Made by a program: the position numbers and the translations under genes
Shown here: piece after piece, positions 17,676-28,144 of the stretch
Layout of the letters: each line of letters begins with the position of its first letter
Numbering within the stretch: the stretch's first letter is position 1
Notes under the pieces: model-generated
Told to the model about the DNA's origin: nothing
The model's database searches: none
What the model saw: only the letters and a program-made list of their open reading frames with translations
Assembly: GCF_005116735.1 (NCBI RefSeq)
Contig: NZ_SWDB01000038.1
Location: 1-64,000 of the forward strand
Origin: Thalassotalea mangrovi
Lineage (GTDB): Bacteria > Pseudomonadota > Gammaproteobacteria > Enterobacterales > Alteromonadaceae
Direction: 5' to 3'
Length of the DNA stretch: 64,000 nucleotides

Positions 17676-18191
17676 TCATGGCATTAACCCTTTAATGTTC
17701 ACCGGTGGTTTTTCTCCCTTTGCCTCACCTTTTTGCTTCGATTTAATGGCAATACCGCTGCGCTTGTAAAAGCTGTAATCGGGATATTTTCCTGGGCCAT
17801 CTATCAGTAAATTTTCTTTTTCATAAACCAGGTTTGAGCGCTCGTACTCGGCCATCTCGACATCCGGTGTCAGCTGGATAGCGTATGTAGGACAGGCCTC
17901 TTCGCAGAAGCCACAGAGAATACAACGGGAAAAGTTAATGCGAAAAAATTCCGGGCGTTTGCGTCCATCTGCATCCGTTGTTTGTTGCAACGAGATACAA
18001 TCGACAGGGCAGGCAACCGCGCACAGGTTGCAGGCCACACAACGTTCTTCGCCATCGGGGTCCCGGGTTAACACGATTCGTCCCCGGTACCTCGGTGCCA
18101 GGTAAGGTTTCTGCTCTGGATACTCGACCGTATCGGGCTTAGTAAAGGTGTGCTTGAGCACCAGCCACATGGTGCGCAACTGACTAAACAT
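17676..18191 (-). CDS. nuoI: NADH-quinone oxidoreductase subunit I (8Fe ferredoxin-like)
   Basis: Peripheral-arm subunit carrying clusters N6a and N6b. Both four-cysteine motifs are present: [12 protein letters not shown] and [13 protein letters not shown] chose the ATG at 18191 (171 residues, MFSQLRTMW) because AGGAGG lies 5 bases before it; a GTG two codons earlier is less well placed. It overlaps the end of nuoH by 8 bp. Confidence 0.95.
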   Translation of the reverse strand: MFSQLRTMWLVLKHTFTKPDTVEYPEQKPYLAPRYRGRIVLTRDPDGEERCVACNLCAVACPVDCISLQQTTDADGRKRPEFFRINFSRCILCGFCEEACPTYAIQLTPDVEMAEYERSNLVYEKENLLIDGPGKYPDYSFYKRSGIAIKSKQKGEAKGEKPPVNIKGLMP

Positions 18192-19188
18192 TGCCACCTC
18201 CTAGCACGCCTGTGAGGCGCAAGATGGCCGTGCCAAGCAAGTTAACCAGAGAAAGCGGTAGCATCACTTTCCAGCCAAATGCCAGCAGTTGATCGAATCT
18301 CGGACGAGGCAATGAAGTGCGCAATAAAATGAAAAACAGGATAAAGAACAGAACTTTAATAATAAACCAGACAATCCCGGGAAGCTCGGCGAACAGGGTA
18401 TCGGCAAGAAATCCTGGTGGCAGATAACCGCCAAAAAACAGGATCACTGTCATCGCCGAAATTAAGGTCACGCCGAGATATTCCCCTAAAAAGAACAGCG
18501 CAAATTTCAGTCCTGAGTATTCGGTATGAAATCCAGCGGTAAGTTCGGTTTCCGCTTCCGGTAAATCAAATGGCAGGCGATGACTTTCAGCAATACCGGC
18601 AACTAAAAAGACCAGGCAGCCCAGCCATTGGCTGCTGATAAACCAGCCATGCTGTTGCGCTTCAACAATATCACGCAGGCTAAAACTACCGGCAAGTAGG
18701 ACCACGCCCATCATCGAAAGCCCCATAAACACTTCGTAGCTGATGGTTTGCGCGGCCGCACGCATACCACCGAGTAAGGCGTATTTATTACGAGAAGACC
18801 AGCCTGCGAGGACTACGCCATAAACCGCCAACGAGGTCATCGCCAGGAAAAACAGCAGGCCGATGTTCAGGTCACTGACACCAATCGACTGGGAAAACGG
18901 GATCACCGCGAAACTCATCAACACCGTAATAGCACCAATGAACGGCGCGAGAACGAAGGTAAATCGGTCAGAGAATTTTGGCGTAAACTCATCTTTACCC
19001 AGGATTTTTAATAAGTCCGCCACGGATTGTAAAACGCCGCCCGGCCCGACCCGGTTAGGCCCCAACCGGTCCTGCCAGATGCCAATCATGCGTCGTTCAA
19101 CCCAGACTAAAAACGCTGCTATCAGAACCAGGGCGAGAATGATCACACTCATCTCAATAAACGGGAATAAAGGCTCAATGTATGCCAT
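18184..19188 (-). CDS. nuoH: NADH-quinone oxidoreductase subunit H
   Basis: Eight-helix membrane subunit of complex I that forms the quinone cavity with NuoB and NuoD, 334 residues. Conserved stretches seen are [20 protein letters not shown] near the N-terminus and [20 protein letters not shown] in the quinone loop with its acidic residues. The start shares one base with the nuoG stop. Confidence 0.96.
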   Translation of the reverse strand: MAYIEPLFPFIEMSVIILALVLIAAFLVWVERRMIGIWQDRLGPNRVGPGGVLQSVADLLKILGKDEFTPKFSDRFTFVLAPFIGAITVLMSFAVIPFSQSIGVSDLNIGLLFFLAMTSLAVYGVVLAGWSSRNKYALLGGMRAAAQTISYEVFMGLSMMGVVLLAGSFSLRDIVEAQQHGWFISSQWLGCLVFLVAGIAESHRLPFDLPEAETELTAGFHTEYSGLKFALFFLGEYLGVTLISAMTVILFFGGYLPPGFLADTLFAELPGIVWFIIKVLFFILFFILLRTSLPRPRFDQLLAFGWKVMLPLSLVNLLGTAILRLTGVLGGGNV

Positions 19189-22058
19189 TACCTGCCCTCC
19201 CCTACAATTTGAATCGGGATTTGCTGATCTCGTTTCTGCAGGCGCGACAAGGCGCGACTTTTCTGGTTGAGAATGCTTTGTAATTGCTCACTTTGCCCTT
19301 GCTGTTGTCGGGCGATGTCATCGCTACTTGCCTGGACAATATCGGAAACCTGGGCGATGGCATTGTGCAGGTTTAGCAACGGATGATGTAAATAGGCAGT
19401 GCCCCTGGCCACATCATCGCAGGTTATCAGGCGCACCGTCATTGATGTTTTGTCATCGCTGATTAATGTCACATGGGTTGCGCTGGTAGCGGCAAGATTC
19501 GCTTCATCGGCAGGGTTCACTAGCAGGCAGGCGACAGGTGCCAGTAACTTAAATTCAGCGATATCATCGGTAAGCGCATCGTTGGCAAACAAATGACTAA
19601 GCCTTCTGATAAGCAGGCCGTTAAAGCTGAGAACGCCTGGATTCGCCGTGTCACTCTTTCGTTGTTGCCAAGCCAGGTTTTTATCAGCGCCTCTTGCCAC
19701 CGTGATGGCTTCGGCGCGATGATTCATCCGCCCACCGATTCGAGTCTGATATTTATATACCGATTGCTCAGAGTTCCAGCCAGGTGCCCAGCTAAAGGCT
19801 TTAGGTAATGCCTGGCCTTGCACATCAGTACGGCCGGCCCCTTCCATCGAAAAACTAAACGGAGACTCGGTGTCCTGGGGAGATTTTGGCTCATGCACAG
19901 TCTGGTTGGCGAACATTGCAGTGCGGCCAGAATAGCGCATCGGCTGACGCGCTGACTTAAACAATAATTGCTCCGCTAATAGCCTGCTCATATCCGGAAA
20001 TGACGAATCATGCTCGGCCAAGTAAGCTCGTAGTTGCGACAACGTAGTGATATTTGCAAGGTTTTGCCGACCAAATGTCGAATCCAGTAACAGGCACCAG
20101 TGCCAGGCCGGATGGATTGGCGAGTTGGGTGGTTTCACCGCAAAGAAAGGTTGCACTAACCCCATATAATTGACGCTACTACCGTCTGATTCGGTAAAAG
20201 GAGCCGATGGCAGGACAACATCCGCCAGCTCAGATAACAAGGACTGGTTATGGTCAATCACAATCAGGGTCTGACTTTGCTCAGCCAGCTGATACTGCTG
20301 CGCTCGGGTTAATGTGGACAGGGAATGTTCAAGGACAATGACGGTACTTTGTTGCAACGATTTGGCAATGAGCTGTTCCAGGGACATGGTGTGTTGGTCA
20401 ATTAAGGAGGCCAGCCCCATCGTATTCACGGCATCCGGTAAAAACGCAAACTGCCAGTGCGGCGGCGCCTGCAGCGCTAACTGTTCAACGGCTTGTAAAG
20501 TCTCTAGCTGCCAGGCACTGCAACCGGCAATAAACAATGGTCGTTTGGCATGTTGTAATGCGGTTTTAATCTCCTGCAACAGCGAGGCTAAGCCGTTATC
20601 GAAAGGCATATCACTGATTGAATCCGGCTGATTGGCATTACCCAACCCTTGTAACAGTTTGATGATTGCCGCTGGGTGAAGCGGCTCTGCATACGTTGCC
20701 ACATCATCGAGTTTGCTGCTTTTACTTTGCAATAAAAACAAATTCGACCGACATGCCTGACCCGCGGTACGCACTGCCGCATCCTGCCATCTGGGTATGC
20801 CTAGCTGTTCAGCCTTGTCAAAAGCCGCATTGCGGGTTGCCTGCCGCACCGCCAGTGCAATTCGCGCGGCGCTTTGGGTTAAGTCTTCGTCGATAACGAT
20901 AATGCAATCACTTTGCTCTATCTCATTGACACTAGGTGGTTGTTTAGCGGACATCACCGAGCGAATAATATCCAGGCAGAAATGCTGGTAATCGGTCAGG
21001 CCGCTGCAAAAGTTTTCGCTGCCGACCATATGCTTTAATGCAGCATTGCTTTCAAAACTGGCGCGCTCAGAGCCAATGCCAAAATTGTCAGCAGATTTAT
21101 AGCGAGCCAGGGCAATAGCCAGCTGATGCGGTTTAAACTCGCTGCTAAGCTCAATGCCCCGGGCTGTTTCAATTCGACTGTCATTATTAACATAGCTAAA
21201 GCCGAAACGGCCTTTATCACAGATAAAGTAGCCATTAATGTCATGATGGTAGCGATTTACCACCCGGCGCACACTGCCATAGCGCTCTCCGACACTGATA
21301 TTGCAACCCACCGCGCATCCCTGGCAGACAGACGGTGCCGATTGCAAATCCCATTTGCGCGTATAATGAGCGGAGAAAGGTTTATCGGTAAATACGCCGG
21401 TTGGACAGACTTCAACCAGGTTGCCAGAGAATTCACTCTCGAGAATACCGTCTTGCTGACGGCCAAAATACACCTGGTTTTTCGAACCGCAGGCTGAAAA
21501 ATCGTTGCCGCCAGCATAATCTTTATAAAATCGTTCACAGCGATAACAAGTAATGCAGCGATTCATTTCATGATTTATCAGCGGCCCCAGATATTGATTG
21601 CTAAAGGTACGTTTCTGCCCCTGATAACGGCGCATGGAATGACCGGTCATCACCGTCATATCCTGTAAATGACACGCACCGCCTTCGCCACAGACCGGGC
21701 AATCATGGGGATGATTGGTCATCATCGCCGCGATGACCTGCTCGCGAAATTCTGCTGCTGGCTGATGATTGAGGCCAATATACATACCATCAGATACCGG
21801 CGTCATGCAGGCCATGATGGTCTTCCCCTTTTGCTGTTCCTGATCAGCAAACTGAGTAACGGCACATTGGCGACATGCACCAATGGAGCCCATTGCCGGA
21901 TGCCAGCAAAAATATGGCAGGTTGTATTTTTCCGACAACATGGCCTCGAGCAAATTATCGCCTTGGCGCAACTTGACCGGCTCACCATCGATATGAACCG
22001 TCACCTGTGCAGCGGCAGGGTTGCTGGTATCCGGATTATCTGGTTGAGATTTATCCAT
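19188..22058 (-). CDS. nuoG: NADH-quinone oxidoreductase subunit G
   Basis: Largest peripheral-arm subunit of complex I, 956 residues (E. coli about 908). An N-terminal 2Fe-2S ferredoxin domain holds C(x)10CRQC and a distal Cys. The His/Cys motif CPVCGEGGACHLQD follows, then CITCYRC with CPTG. A further CQGCAVGC ... ICDKGRFG set matches the extra N7 cluster found in E. coli-type NuoG. The remainder is a degenerate molybdopterin-oxidoreductase-like domain without cofactor ligands. The C-terminal half diverges most, as usual. Confidence 0.95.
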   Translation of the reverse strand: MDKSQPDNPDTSNPAAAQVTVHIDGEPVKLRQGDNLLEAMLSEKYNLPYFCWHPAMGSIGACRQCAVTQFADQEQQKGKTIMACMTPVSDGMYIGLNHQPAAEFREQVIAAMMTNHPHDCPVCGEGGACHLQDMTVMTGHSMRRYQGQKRTFSNQYLGPLINHEMNRCITCYRCERFYKDYAGGNDFSACGSKNQVYFGRQQDGILESEFSGNLVEVCPTGVFTDKPFSAHYTRKWDLQSAPSVCQGCAVGCNISVGERYGSVRRVVNRYHHDINGYFICDKGRFGFSYVNNDSRIETARGIELSSEFKPHQLAIALARYKSADNFGIGSERASFESNAALKHMVGSENFCSGLTDYQHFCLDIIRSVMSAKQPPSVNEIEQSDCIIVIDEDLTQSAARIALAVRQATRNAAFDKAEQLGIPRWQDAAVRTAGQACRSNLFLLQSKSSKLDDVATYAEPLHPAAIIKLLQGLGNANQPDSISDMPFDNGLASLLQEIKTALQHAKRPLFIAGCSAWQLETLQAVEQLALQAPPHWQFAFLPDAVNTMGLASLIDQHTMSLEQLIAKSLQQSTVIVLEHSLSTLTRAQQYQLAEQSQTLIVIDHNQSLLSELADVVLPSAPFTESDGSSVNYMGLVQPFFAVKPPNSPIHPAWHWCLLLDSTFGRQNLANITTLSQLRAYLAEHDSSFPDMSRLLAEQLLFKSARQPMRYSGRTAMFANQTVHEPKSPQDTESPFSFSMEGAGRTDVQGQALPKAFSWAPGWNSEQSVYKYQTRIGGRMNHRAEAITVARGADKNLAWQQRKSDTANPGVLSFNGLLIRRLSHLFANDALTDDIAEFKLLAPVACLLVNPADEANLAATSATHVTLISDDKTSMTVRLITCDDVARGTAYLHHPLLNLHNAIAQVSDIVQASSDDIARQQQGQSEQLQSILNQKSRALSRLQKRDQQIPIQIVGEGR

Positions 22059-22074
22059 ATCCTAAATTTCCCCG

Positions 22075-23373
22075 TTAATGATGACCAGAATAAGGACAGC
22101 AACCCTTATCGATATGTTGTTCAAAGTCGTCGTGGAAATATTTCAGTGCGCTCTGCAACGGTTCGACGGCACCCGGTGCCAAGGCACAATGAGTTTTGCC
22201 GAGCCACATGAAATCACATAACTTGTGCAAGTTGTCCAAATCCTGCTGGCTTCCCTGTCCCTGTTCAATCCGCGTTAACGCGTCAACCGCCCAAGCGGTG
22301 CCATCGCGGCAGGGAGTGCAGAAACCACAGGATTCCTGAGCGAAAAATTTCAGCAGGTTGAGGACCATCGCCACCGGACAGTTCTGGTCATCGAGGACAA
22401 TTATGCCACCAGTGCCAAGGCGACTACCGGCGGCGCTGACTTCATCGTAGCCAAGCACCAGGTCGAGGTGTTCTACAGTCAGAAAGTCTGTCGATGCACC
22501 GCCCGGCAGGAAGCCTTTGAGGTTCAGACCTGGAGATAACCCGCCCGCACGTTGATAGAGCAATTCCCGGACGGTAATGCCCATCGGCAGTTCCCACAAC
22601 CCGGGACGTTGCACTCGCCCGCTAACGCTATATATTTTGGTTCCGGCATCATCATTGTTGGAAAGTTGTTTAAACCAGTCAGCGCCGTGATTAATGATGT
22701 GCGGCAGGTTACACAGGGTTTCGACATTATTGACTATGGTTGGCTTACCAAATAGACCACTTACCTGCGGAAACGGCGGTTTAGCCCGCGGATTTGCCCG
22801 TTGCCCCTCTAACGCATTGATCAGCGCCGTTTCCTCACCACAGATATAGCGGCCGGCACTGGTATGCAAATATAGATCTAACTGGTAGCCACTGTTGCGG
22901 ATATTATCTCCCAGATAGCCCTGTTGATAGGCTTCATCCAGTGCCTGCTGCAACCGCTTAGCTGCCAGATGATATTCACCGCGCAGGAAAATAAAGGCTT
23001 TGTTGGCCCCAATGGCATAGCTGGCAATGATCATCGCCTCAATTAACTGATGCGGCACGCCTTCAAGTAACCAGCGGTCTTTAAAGGTGCCCGGCTCCAT
23101 TTCATCGGCATTGCAGATCAAATATTTGTCATCGCCAGACCGCGGATCTGTATCTTCAAATTTCGGTACAAAACTCCATTTCATTGCGGTGGGAAATCCA
23201 GCCCCTCCCCGACCTTTCAACCCGGAGTCCTTAACCACATCCTGAACGTCCTGTGCAGACATCTGCTGCAGGATTTTATCAACACTACGATAGCCACCAA
23301 CGTCGATATATTCGGGCATCGCCAGTGGCTTATCCTGATTGATGTGTTGAGTTAATGGCTTGTCTGTGGTCAT
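22075..23373 (-). CDS. nuoF: NADH-quinone oxidoreductase subunit F (NADH- and FMN-binding)
   Basis: Subunit that oxidises NADH through FMN and holds cluster N3, 432 residues. The glycine-rich NADH/FMN loop GLKGRGGAGFPTAMKW lies near residue 50, the FMN site GEETALINALEG in the middle, and the 4Fe-4S ligands ESCGFCTPCRDG plus a later Cys (LGKTHCALAP) near the C-terminus. Gaps are 12 bp to nuoE and 16 bp to nuoG. Confidence 0.96.
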   Translation of the reverse strand: MTTDKPLTQHINQDKPLAMPEYIDVGGYRSVDKILQQMSAQDVQDVVKDSGLKGRGGAGFPTAMKWSFVPKFEDTDPRSGDDKYLICNADEMEPGTFKDRWLLEGVPHQLIEAMIIASYAIGANKAFIFLRGEYHLAAKRLQQALDEAYQQGYLGDNIRNSGYQLDLYLHTSAGRYICGEETALINALEGQRANPRAKPPFPQVSGLFGKPTIVNNVETLCNLPHIINHGADWFKQLSNNDDAGTKIYSVSGRVQRPGLWELPMGITVRELLYQRAGGLSPGLNLKGFLPGGASTDFLTVEHLDLVLGYDEVSAAGSRLGTGGIIVLDDQNCPVAMVLNLLKFFAQESCGFCTPCRDGTAWAVDALTRIEQGQGSQQDLDNLHKLCDFMWLGKTHCALAPGAVEPLQSALKYFHDDFEQHIDKGCCPYSGHH

Positions 23374-23385
23374 TTTGTTCCCGGA

Positions 23386-23958
23386 TTATTCACGTAAATT
23401 TAATTCGTCTTTATCATTTTCAGCGCACAGTTGCCTGAGGATATCCGTCGCCGATTGCGGGGTCAGGTGCTCAAAATGATCTTCGCCAATCATCATCGCC
23501 GGTGCTTTATCGCAGCTCCCCAGGCAGGCATTGGTGAGTAAGGTAAACATGCCATCGGACGTTGTTTCACCATAATCAATGCCAAGATATTCTTTAATCG
23601 CTTCACTGACCTGAGCAAAACCGGTCAGATGACAGCTGATCGAATCACACAAATGAATGACATAACGGCCAACGGGTTGTCGATAAATCAAATTGTAAAA
23701 CGTTGCGATGCCTTCCAGTTGACTGGCAGGCATTTGCAACAGGTCGGCGACGGCATACAGGCAGTCGTCTGATATCCAACCTCGATTCTTTTGTACCAGC
23801 TTCATCGCTTCGATGCCGGCAGCCTGACGTTGCCCGAGAATTGCCACTTCATGTTCAATGGCATTGATTTCCTCGACACTCAGGTAATCCCGATAGCTGA
23901 GTTGCACGAGGTTAATGTTCCCTTCCCCGACCCTTGGTAGATTGGTTGCTAAAGACAC
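23386..23958 (-). CDS. nuoE: NADH-quinone oxidoreductase subunit E
   Basis: Thioredoxin-like 2Fe-2S subunit (cluster N1a), 190 residues. The four ligands are in HLCDSISCHLTG and NACLGSCDKAP. The start is a GTG at 23958 with AAGGA upstream; no ATG fits better. Confidence 0.94.
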   Translation of the reverse strand: MSLATNLPRVGEGNINLVQLSYRDYLSVEEINAIEHEVAILGQRQAAGIEAMKLVQKNRGWISDDCLYAVADLLQMPASQLEGIATFYNLIYRQPVGRYVIHLCDSISCHLTGFAQVSEAIKEYLGIDYGETTSDGMFTLLTNACLGSCDKAPAMMIGEDHFEHLTPQSATDILRQLCAENDKDELNLRE

Positions 23959-23999
23959 GGTGATTTCCTTATTAAATTACTCAGCATGTTAATATGTGC

Positions 24000-25790
24000 T
24001 CATCGGTCTACGTCAGCCATGACGTAGTCGATGCTCCCTAATGTTGCGATCAGGTCGGCCACCATCTGCCCTCTTGAGATCAGCGGCAGCATTTGCAAAT
24101 GCGCGAAAGAAGGTGTGCGGATGCGGGTACGATAACTGACCGTCGAGCCATCGCTGATCAGGTGATAGGCCATAATGCCCTTGGTGGCTTCCACCGAGAC
24201 ACTGACCTCGCCTGGCGGAATTACCGGTCCCCAGGACACATTGACAAAATGCGGAATCAGGGTATCGATATCTTCCATGGTATAGCGCTTATCTGGCGGC
24301 GTAGTTTGCGGGTGTTCGGCTTTGTAAGGCCCTTCAGGCATATTATTCAGGCATTGTTCAATAATACGGATACTCTGCCGCATTTCTTCCACCCGAACCC
24401 GGCAGCGGTCGTAACAGTCGCCTTTGTGACCAACCGGTACTTCAAATTCAAATTGCTCGTAACCGCCATATGGACGTTGCTTGCGTAAATCCCAGGAATA
24501 TCCTGTGGCTCTTAATCCTGGTCCTGTCACGCCATATTCGATCGCTTCTTTGCTGGTATAGGCGCCGACATCAACCGTACGTGCTTTTAACAGACGGTTT
24601 TGCATAACCATCTTTTCATACTCATCGAGGCGTTTCGGCAGATAATTTACATATTCACGTACCAGGGTGTCCCAGCCTTTGGGCAGGTCCATGGCAACAC
24701 CGCCAATACGAAAATAGCTGGGATGCATGCGGGCGCCGGTAAATGCTTCGACAATGGCAAATAGTTTTTCCCTGTCGATAAACATATAAAAAATCGGGGA
24801 TAGTGCACCGACATCCTGGGCGAAGGTGCCATAAAACAGCAGGTGGCTGAGGATCCTGAAAATTTCTGCCATCATGATGCGAATAACCCGGGCCCGTTCG
24901 GGCACCTCGATACCGGCGAGCTGTTCAACCGCCATCACATAAGGAAAATTATTCATTACCCCGCCGAGGTAATCGATGCGATCCGTGTAGGGGATGTAAC
25001 TATGCCAGGACTGGCGTTCACCCATTTTTTCTGCACCGCGATGGTGATAACCAATATCGGGGACACAATCGATAATTTCTTCCCCTTCCATTTGCAACAC
25101 GATACGAAACGCACCATGTACAGAAGGATGATTGGGACCCAGGTTTAAAAAGGTAAAGTCTGCGTCTTTACTTTGTCGTTTCATCCCCCAGTCTTCGGGA
25201 CGAAACTTCAATGCCTGTTGTTCAATTTCCTGTTGTTTGTCGGATAAGGTAAATGGATCCATCTCCGTCGCCCTGGCGGGATGGTCTTTCAATAATGGGT
25301 GTCCCACCCAGGTCGGTGGCATCAGAATCCGGGCCAGGTGCGGATGACTATTAAAGCGTATGCCAAACATATCCCAGGCTTCGCGTTCATACCAATTAGC
25401 GTTTGCCCAGATACCACAAATGCTGTCCACGGTTTTGTCGGTTTCTGCTAAGGCAACCTTAATGCGAATATCCTGGTTACGGGACATCGAACGCAGGTGA
25501 TAGACCAGGGTAAAATCCTTACATTGTTCGGCCAGTTTCTGATCACGCACGCGTTCATCAACGGCAAACAGGTCAAAACACATATCAAAGCCATTGGGAA
25601 GTTGATGTTTTAACAATTGCATCAGGGTAAGCAGCTGGGATTTAGCCAGCCAATAGGTTTCAATGTGATCGCTGAGCTTTTGTTGCGACAGCGCCAGTTC
25701 GGCATTGATGTGGGTGATTTCATCGGCCAGGTTAAAGTCCTGACCGGGGTGCCAGTCACGGATATCTTTTAAATGGTTGGCCTGATTCAT
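24000..25790 (-). CDS. nuoCD: NADH-quinone oxidoreductase fused subunit C/D
   Basis: Natural fusion of the 30-kDa (NuoC, about residues 1-190) and 49-kDa (NuoD, about 210-596) subunits, as in enterics (E. coli about 600). The C part has the signature [21 protein letters not shown]. The D part has [13 protein letters not shown] near the quinone head-group site and ends in the typical [10 protein letters not shown]. The fusion separates this complex I from the Rhizobium or Pseudomonas-like unfused types. It overlaps nuoB by 4 bp. Confidence 0.96.
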   Translation of the reverse strand: MNQANHLKDIRDWHPGQDFNLADEITHINAELALSQQKLSDHIETYWLAKSQLLTLMQLLKHQLPNGFDMCFDLFAVDERVRDQKLAEQCKDFTLVYHLRSMSRNQDIRIKVALAETDKTVDSICGIWANANWYEREAWDMFGIRFNSHPHLARILMPPTWVGHPLLKDHPARATEMDPFTLSDKQQEIEQQALKFRPEDWGMKRQSKDADFTFLNLGPNHPSVHGAFRIVLQMEGEEIIDCVPDIGYHHRGAEKMGERQSWHSYIPYTDRIDYLGGVMNNFPYVMAVEQLAGIEVPERARVIRIMMAEIFRILSHLLFYGTFAQDVGALSPIFYMFIDREKLFAIVEAFTGARMHPSYFRIGGVAMDLPKGWDTLVREYVNYLPKRLDEYEKMVMQNRLLKARTVDVGAYTSKEAIEYGVTGPGLRATGYSWDLRKQRPYGGYEQFEFEVPVGHKGDCYDRCRVRVEEMRQSIRIIEQCLNNMPEGPYKAEHPQTTPPDKRYTMEDIDTLIPHFVNVSWGPVIPPGEVSVSVEATKGIMAYHLISDGSTVSYRTRIRTPSFAHLQMLPLISRGQMVADLIATLGSIDYVMADVDR

Positions 25791-26425
25791 ATCTGGTCAG
25801 GCTCCTGTAAGTTTTTAACATGAATGCGATGTTGATGTTTAATGTCGCGCAGGGAAGGTTTGGCAATTTCCTGAACACCCTGCTCACCCACCACATAGCT
25901 CAGGGGTCTTGGCTGATGGGCAATCTTTTCCTGTAACAACAATAAACCTTCCAGCAATGCCTCTGGACGAGGCGGACACCCGGGTACGTACACATCCACC
26001 GGAATAAATTTATCCACGCCCTGGACCACAGAGTAGATATCATACATGCCACCGGAATTGGCACAGGATCCCATGGAGATAATCCATTTGGGTTCGAGCA
26101 GTTGATCGTATAAATGGCGAATCACCGGCGCCATTTTGCGAAAACAGGTTCCAGATATCACCATCAAATCCGCCTGACGTGGCGTCGCGCGGATCACTTC
26201 TGCGCCAAAGCGGGCGATATCATGACGTGAGGTAAAGCTGGTAGCCATTTCCACATAACAACAGGACAAGCCAAAATTAAAGGGCCAGATCGAGTTTTTC
26301 CGTCCCCAGTTAACCATGTCGTCAAGTTTGGCGAACAGTACCGAACGTTTTAAATCCTGTTCCGCTATCTGCTTAGACTGACCCATTTGTCGACCCAGTT
26401 CGGCTTTGGTGAGTGACCATTCCAT
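25787..26425 (-). CDS. nuoB: NADH-quinone oxidoreductase subunit B (cluster N2)
   Basis: Subunit with the terminal 4Fe-4S cluster N2 that passes electrons to quinone, 212 residues. The tandem cysteines in GLSCCYVEM, the Cys in [10 protein letters not shown] and that in PGCPPRPE are present. It lies 3 bp after nuoA. Confidence 0.96.
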   Translation of the reverse strand: MEWSLTKAELGRQMGQSKQIAEQDLKRSVLFAKLDDMVNWGRKNSIWPFNFGLSCCYVEMATSFTSRHDIARFGAEVIRATPRQADLMVISGTCFRKMAPVIRHLYDQLLEPKWIISMGSCANSGGMYDIYSVVQGVDKFIPVDVYVPGCPPRPEALLEGLLLLQEKIAHQPRPLSYVVGEQGVQEIAKPSLRDIKHQHRIHVKNLQEPDQI

Positions 26426-26428
26426 TAG

Positions 26429-26842
26429 TTATTGCCTCACTCGTGCTGGACGGTGCTTGTGGATCAACTCCAATGCGCCAATGCGCCACAAATAAATAAG
26501 TGCCGCCAGTAAGATAGTGATAAAAATGCTCGCTTCAATAAAACCCGCCATGCCACTCTCATCAAATGCTATCACCCAGGCAAACAGGAAAATGGTTTCC
26601 AGGTCGAAAATGACAAAGAATATGGCGTATAGAAAGAAATGATTGGTAAACCGGGTTTTCGGTGCATCAACGGCAATAATGCCCGACTCATAGGGCGTAT
26701 GAGTGTGGCGACGACGAGTTTTCGGGCCGAGAAACATAGCCAGTGCCATCATCGCCACCAATAGCAGTACCAAAATCACAAAGTAGCTCGCGATTGGCCA
26801 GAGTTGATCGAAATTGCTTGTTACAGGGTTATTTGTTGTCAC
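26429..26842 (-). CDS. nuoA: NADH-quinone oxidoreductase subunit A
   Basis: First gene of the operon. A three-helix membrane subunit of 137 residues from the chosen start. The conserved acidic loop YESGI..... and FVIFDLETIFLFAWV are visible. The GTG at 26842 (MTTNNPVTSN) has TGGGA 6 bases before it and is preferred over the in-frame GTG at 26854. All 13 genes run to 12024 with mostly 4-bp overlaps, so a single transcript is likely. Confidence 0.93.
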   Translation of the reverse strand: MTTNNPVTSNFDQLWPIASYFVILVLLLVAMMALAMFLGPKTRRRHTHTPYESGIIAVDAPKTRFTNHFFLYAIFFVIFDLETIFLFAWVIAFDESGMAGFIEASIFITILLAALIYLWRIGALELIHKHRPARVRQ

Positions 26843-27353
26843 GCCGGATCCCACCTTAAACGATAGACAACCGAACCTGTAAACAACGTAGGCGACAAAC
26901 TATCTTGACCAATTGCCAGAGCGGCAATCAGTCGGTTAATTGTTCTTGCTTAAAGAATAGACAAAAAATCGAAAAAGCAACAAGTTAGGACGCAGAAACC
27001 AGAGATGAGAAACGATAGGCTGGAATGCTAAGCTTAAAGCGGTAAGCTGTAAGCTGTAGGCTGTAAGCTGTAGGCTGTAAGCTGTAAGCTGTAGCCTCTA
27101 GGCGGTAAGCGGCTTTATCTTTGGTATGGTCGTTTTCACTTTACGGTCAGCCGTATTGAATAGCAAGGATGTTCGTTTTTTATGCAGAATAATGGCCAAC
27201 CCCCTATCAATCCCCCATAGAAATGAGATAGAATCCCGCTCCTGCCAGAAGGAAAATCACGTTCGTTGATTTGGTCAAGTCTCCATGGAACCGCGCCAGT
27301 TTTATTTTACTAGCCCCTGACGGGTTAACTATTTAACTAATAACGGAGACTTT
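26843..27353. other. divergent intergenic region between nuoA and a small membrane protein gene
   Basis: These about 510 bp must hold the promoters of the nuo operon and of the gene at 27354. I could not assign either with confidence. The only clear structure is the heptamer repeat at 27039-27108. Confidence 0.5.
27039..27108 (+). repeat. heptanucleotide tandem repeat, 10 units
   Basis: Ten consecutive 7-bp units, mostly GCTGTAA or GCTGTAG, with GCGGTAA at both edges and one degenerate unit (CCTCTAG). They are the same unit as at 7588-7615. The region is non-coding and no inverted structure is evident beyond AGCT. Confidence 0.9.
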
Positions 27354-27623
27354 ATGTCAATTTCTCTTGTTGCCGATATTATCGGTATGCTTGGCACCGC
27401 TGCGGTCGTATTAGCGTTCTTCCTGATCCAGTTAGAAAAAATTAACCCCAAAGGTTTACAGTACAATTTATTAAACCTGGTTGGGGCAATATTGTTACTG
27501 ATCAGCCTGTGTATTAATTTCAACCTTGCTAGTTTTGTCATTGAAATTTTCTGGATTGCGGCATCCTTGGTTGGGATAGTTAAATATCATCAGAGACGAC
27601 AGTTAGTAACCGCTGAGCAATAA
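27354..27623 (+). CDS. CBU_0592-family small membrane protein
   Basis: An 89-residue inner-membrane protein with three hydrophobic segments (about 8-26, 36-54, 57-75). The conserved core LQYNLLNLVGAILLLISL and the segment FVIEIFWIAASLVGI are typical of the CBU_0592-like family, whose function is not known. GGAG lies 7 bases before the ATG. It is divergent from the complex I operon. Confidence 0.75.
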   Translation: MSISLVADIIGMLGTAAVVLAFFLIQLEKINPKGLQYNLLNLVGAILLLISLCINFNLASFVIEIFWIAASLVGIVKYHQRRQLVTAEQ

Positions 27624-27680
27624 CCCCGCAACTGCCATAACTTCATATTTGTGACTATTTGACAGTTGAATACATCTTCC

Positions 27681-27708
27681 GTCATCCCTTGCTATAACAG
27701 GGGATGAC
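27681..27708 (+). other. hairpin downstream of the small membrane protein gene
   Basis: GTCATCCC (27681-27688) and GGGATGAC (27701-27708) form a perfect 8-bp stem with a 12-nt loop, 58 bp after the stop codon. There is no T run, so termination is uncertain. Confidence 0.4.
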
Positions 27709-27833
27709 AGCGGATAACTTAGAGAAAGTGATAAGTTCAGCAGCTGCAATTCGCTCTTTACCGCCATCCAATCCCGGAACAAGCCATACTAACCTGGTTC
27801 CGATTTTATGCCTTCTACATACGAAAAACCTGT

Positions 27834-28070
27834 TCACTTAGCACGATTAATTATTCTATCTGTCAAATAGATGTATAAGTGCTGTATCAGTAAAACCGTA
27901 CAAATCAGAGCGACAGTTGCTGTCGGGTAAAGAAGTAAACCTAACTTGGCTTCGTAGCCAATATAGGCAAACACCGCACAAATGATGCCTGCGACACTTT
28001 CTAATACAACCTGCTCTGTTCGAGTTTTTATATTTAGATTTACGGGCCTGATATACCTTTTAAATGCCAA
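27834..28070 (-). CDS. possible small membrane protein
   Basis: An open frame of 78 codons with a TTG start, two hydrophobic segments (about 22-42 and 46-66) and a basic C-terminus (RIINRAK). No homologue comes to mind. GGA lies 9 bases before the TTG. The frame is open for another dozen codons upstream without ATG, so it could instead be a decayed 3' part of a longer gene. Confidence 0.35.
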   Translation of the reverse strand: MAFKRYIRPVNLNIKTRTEQVVLESVAGIICAVFAYIGYEAKLGLLLYPTATVALICTVLLIQHLYIYLTDRIINRAK

Positions 28071-28144
28071 TGTTATTTTTCCATACAGGCTAATGTTAAT
28101 TCCATTTAGTTCTCAGTCGATACCAGGGCAAACACCCGACAACC

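Noticed and set aside
21126-22211. Long open frames on the plus strand (123 and 180 codons)
   Set aside because: Both are antisense to nuoG, which is intact with all cluster motifs. The composition is that of a shadow frame.
27039-27108. CRISPR-like direct repeats
   Set aside because: The 7-bp units are contiguous, without spacers, and there are no cas genes.
26843-27353. tRNA or other RNA gene in the largest plain intergenic region
   Set aside because: No cloverleaf, conserved T-loop (GGTTCGAATCC) or CCA end was seen; only the heptamer array stands out.
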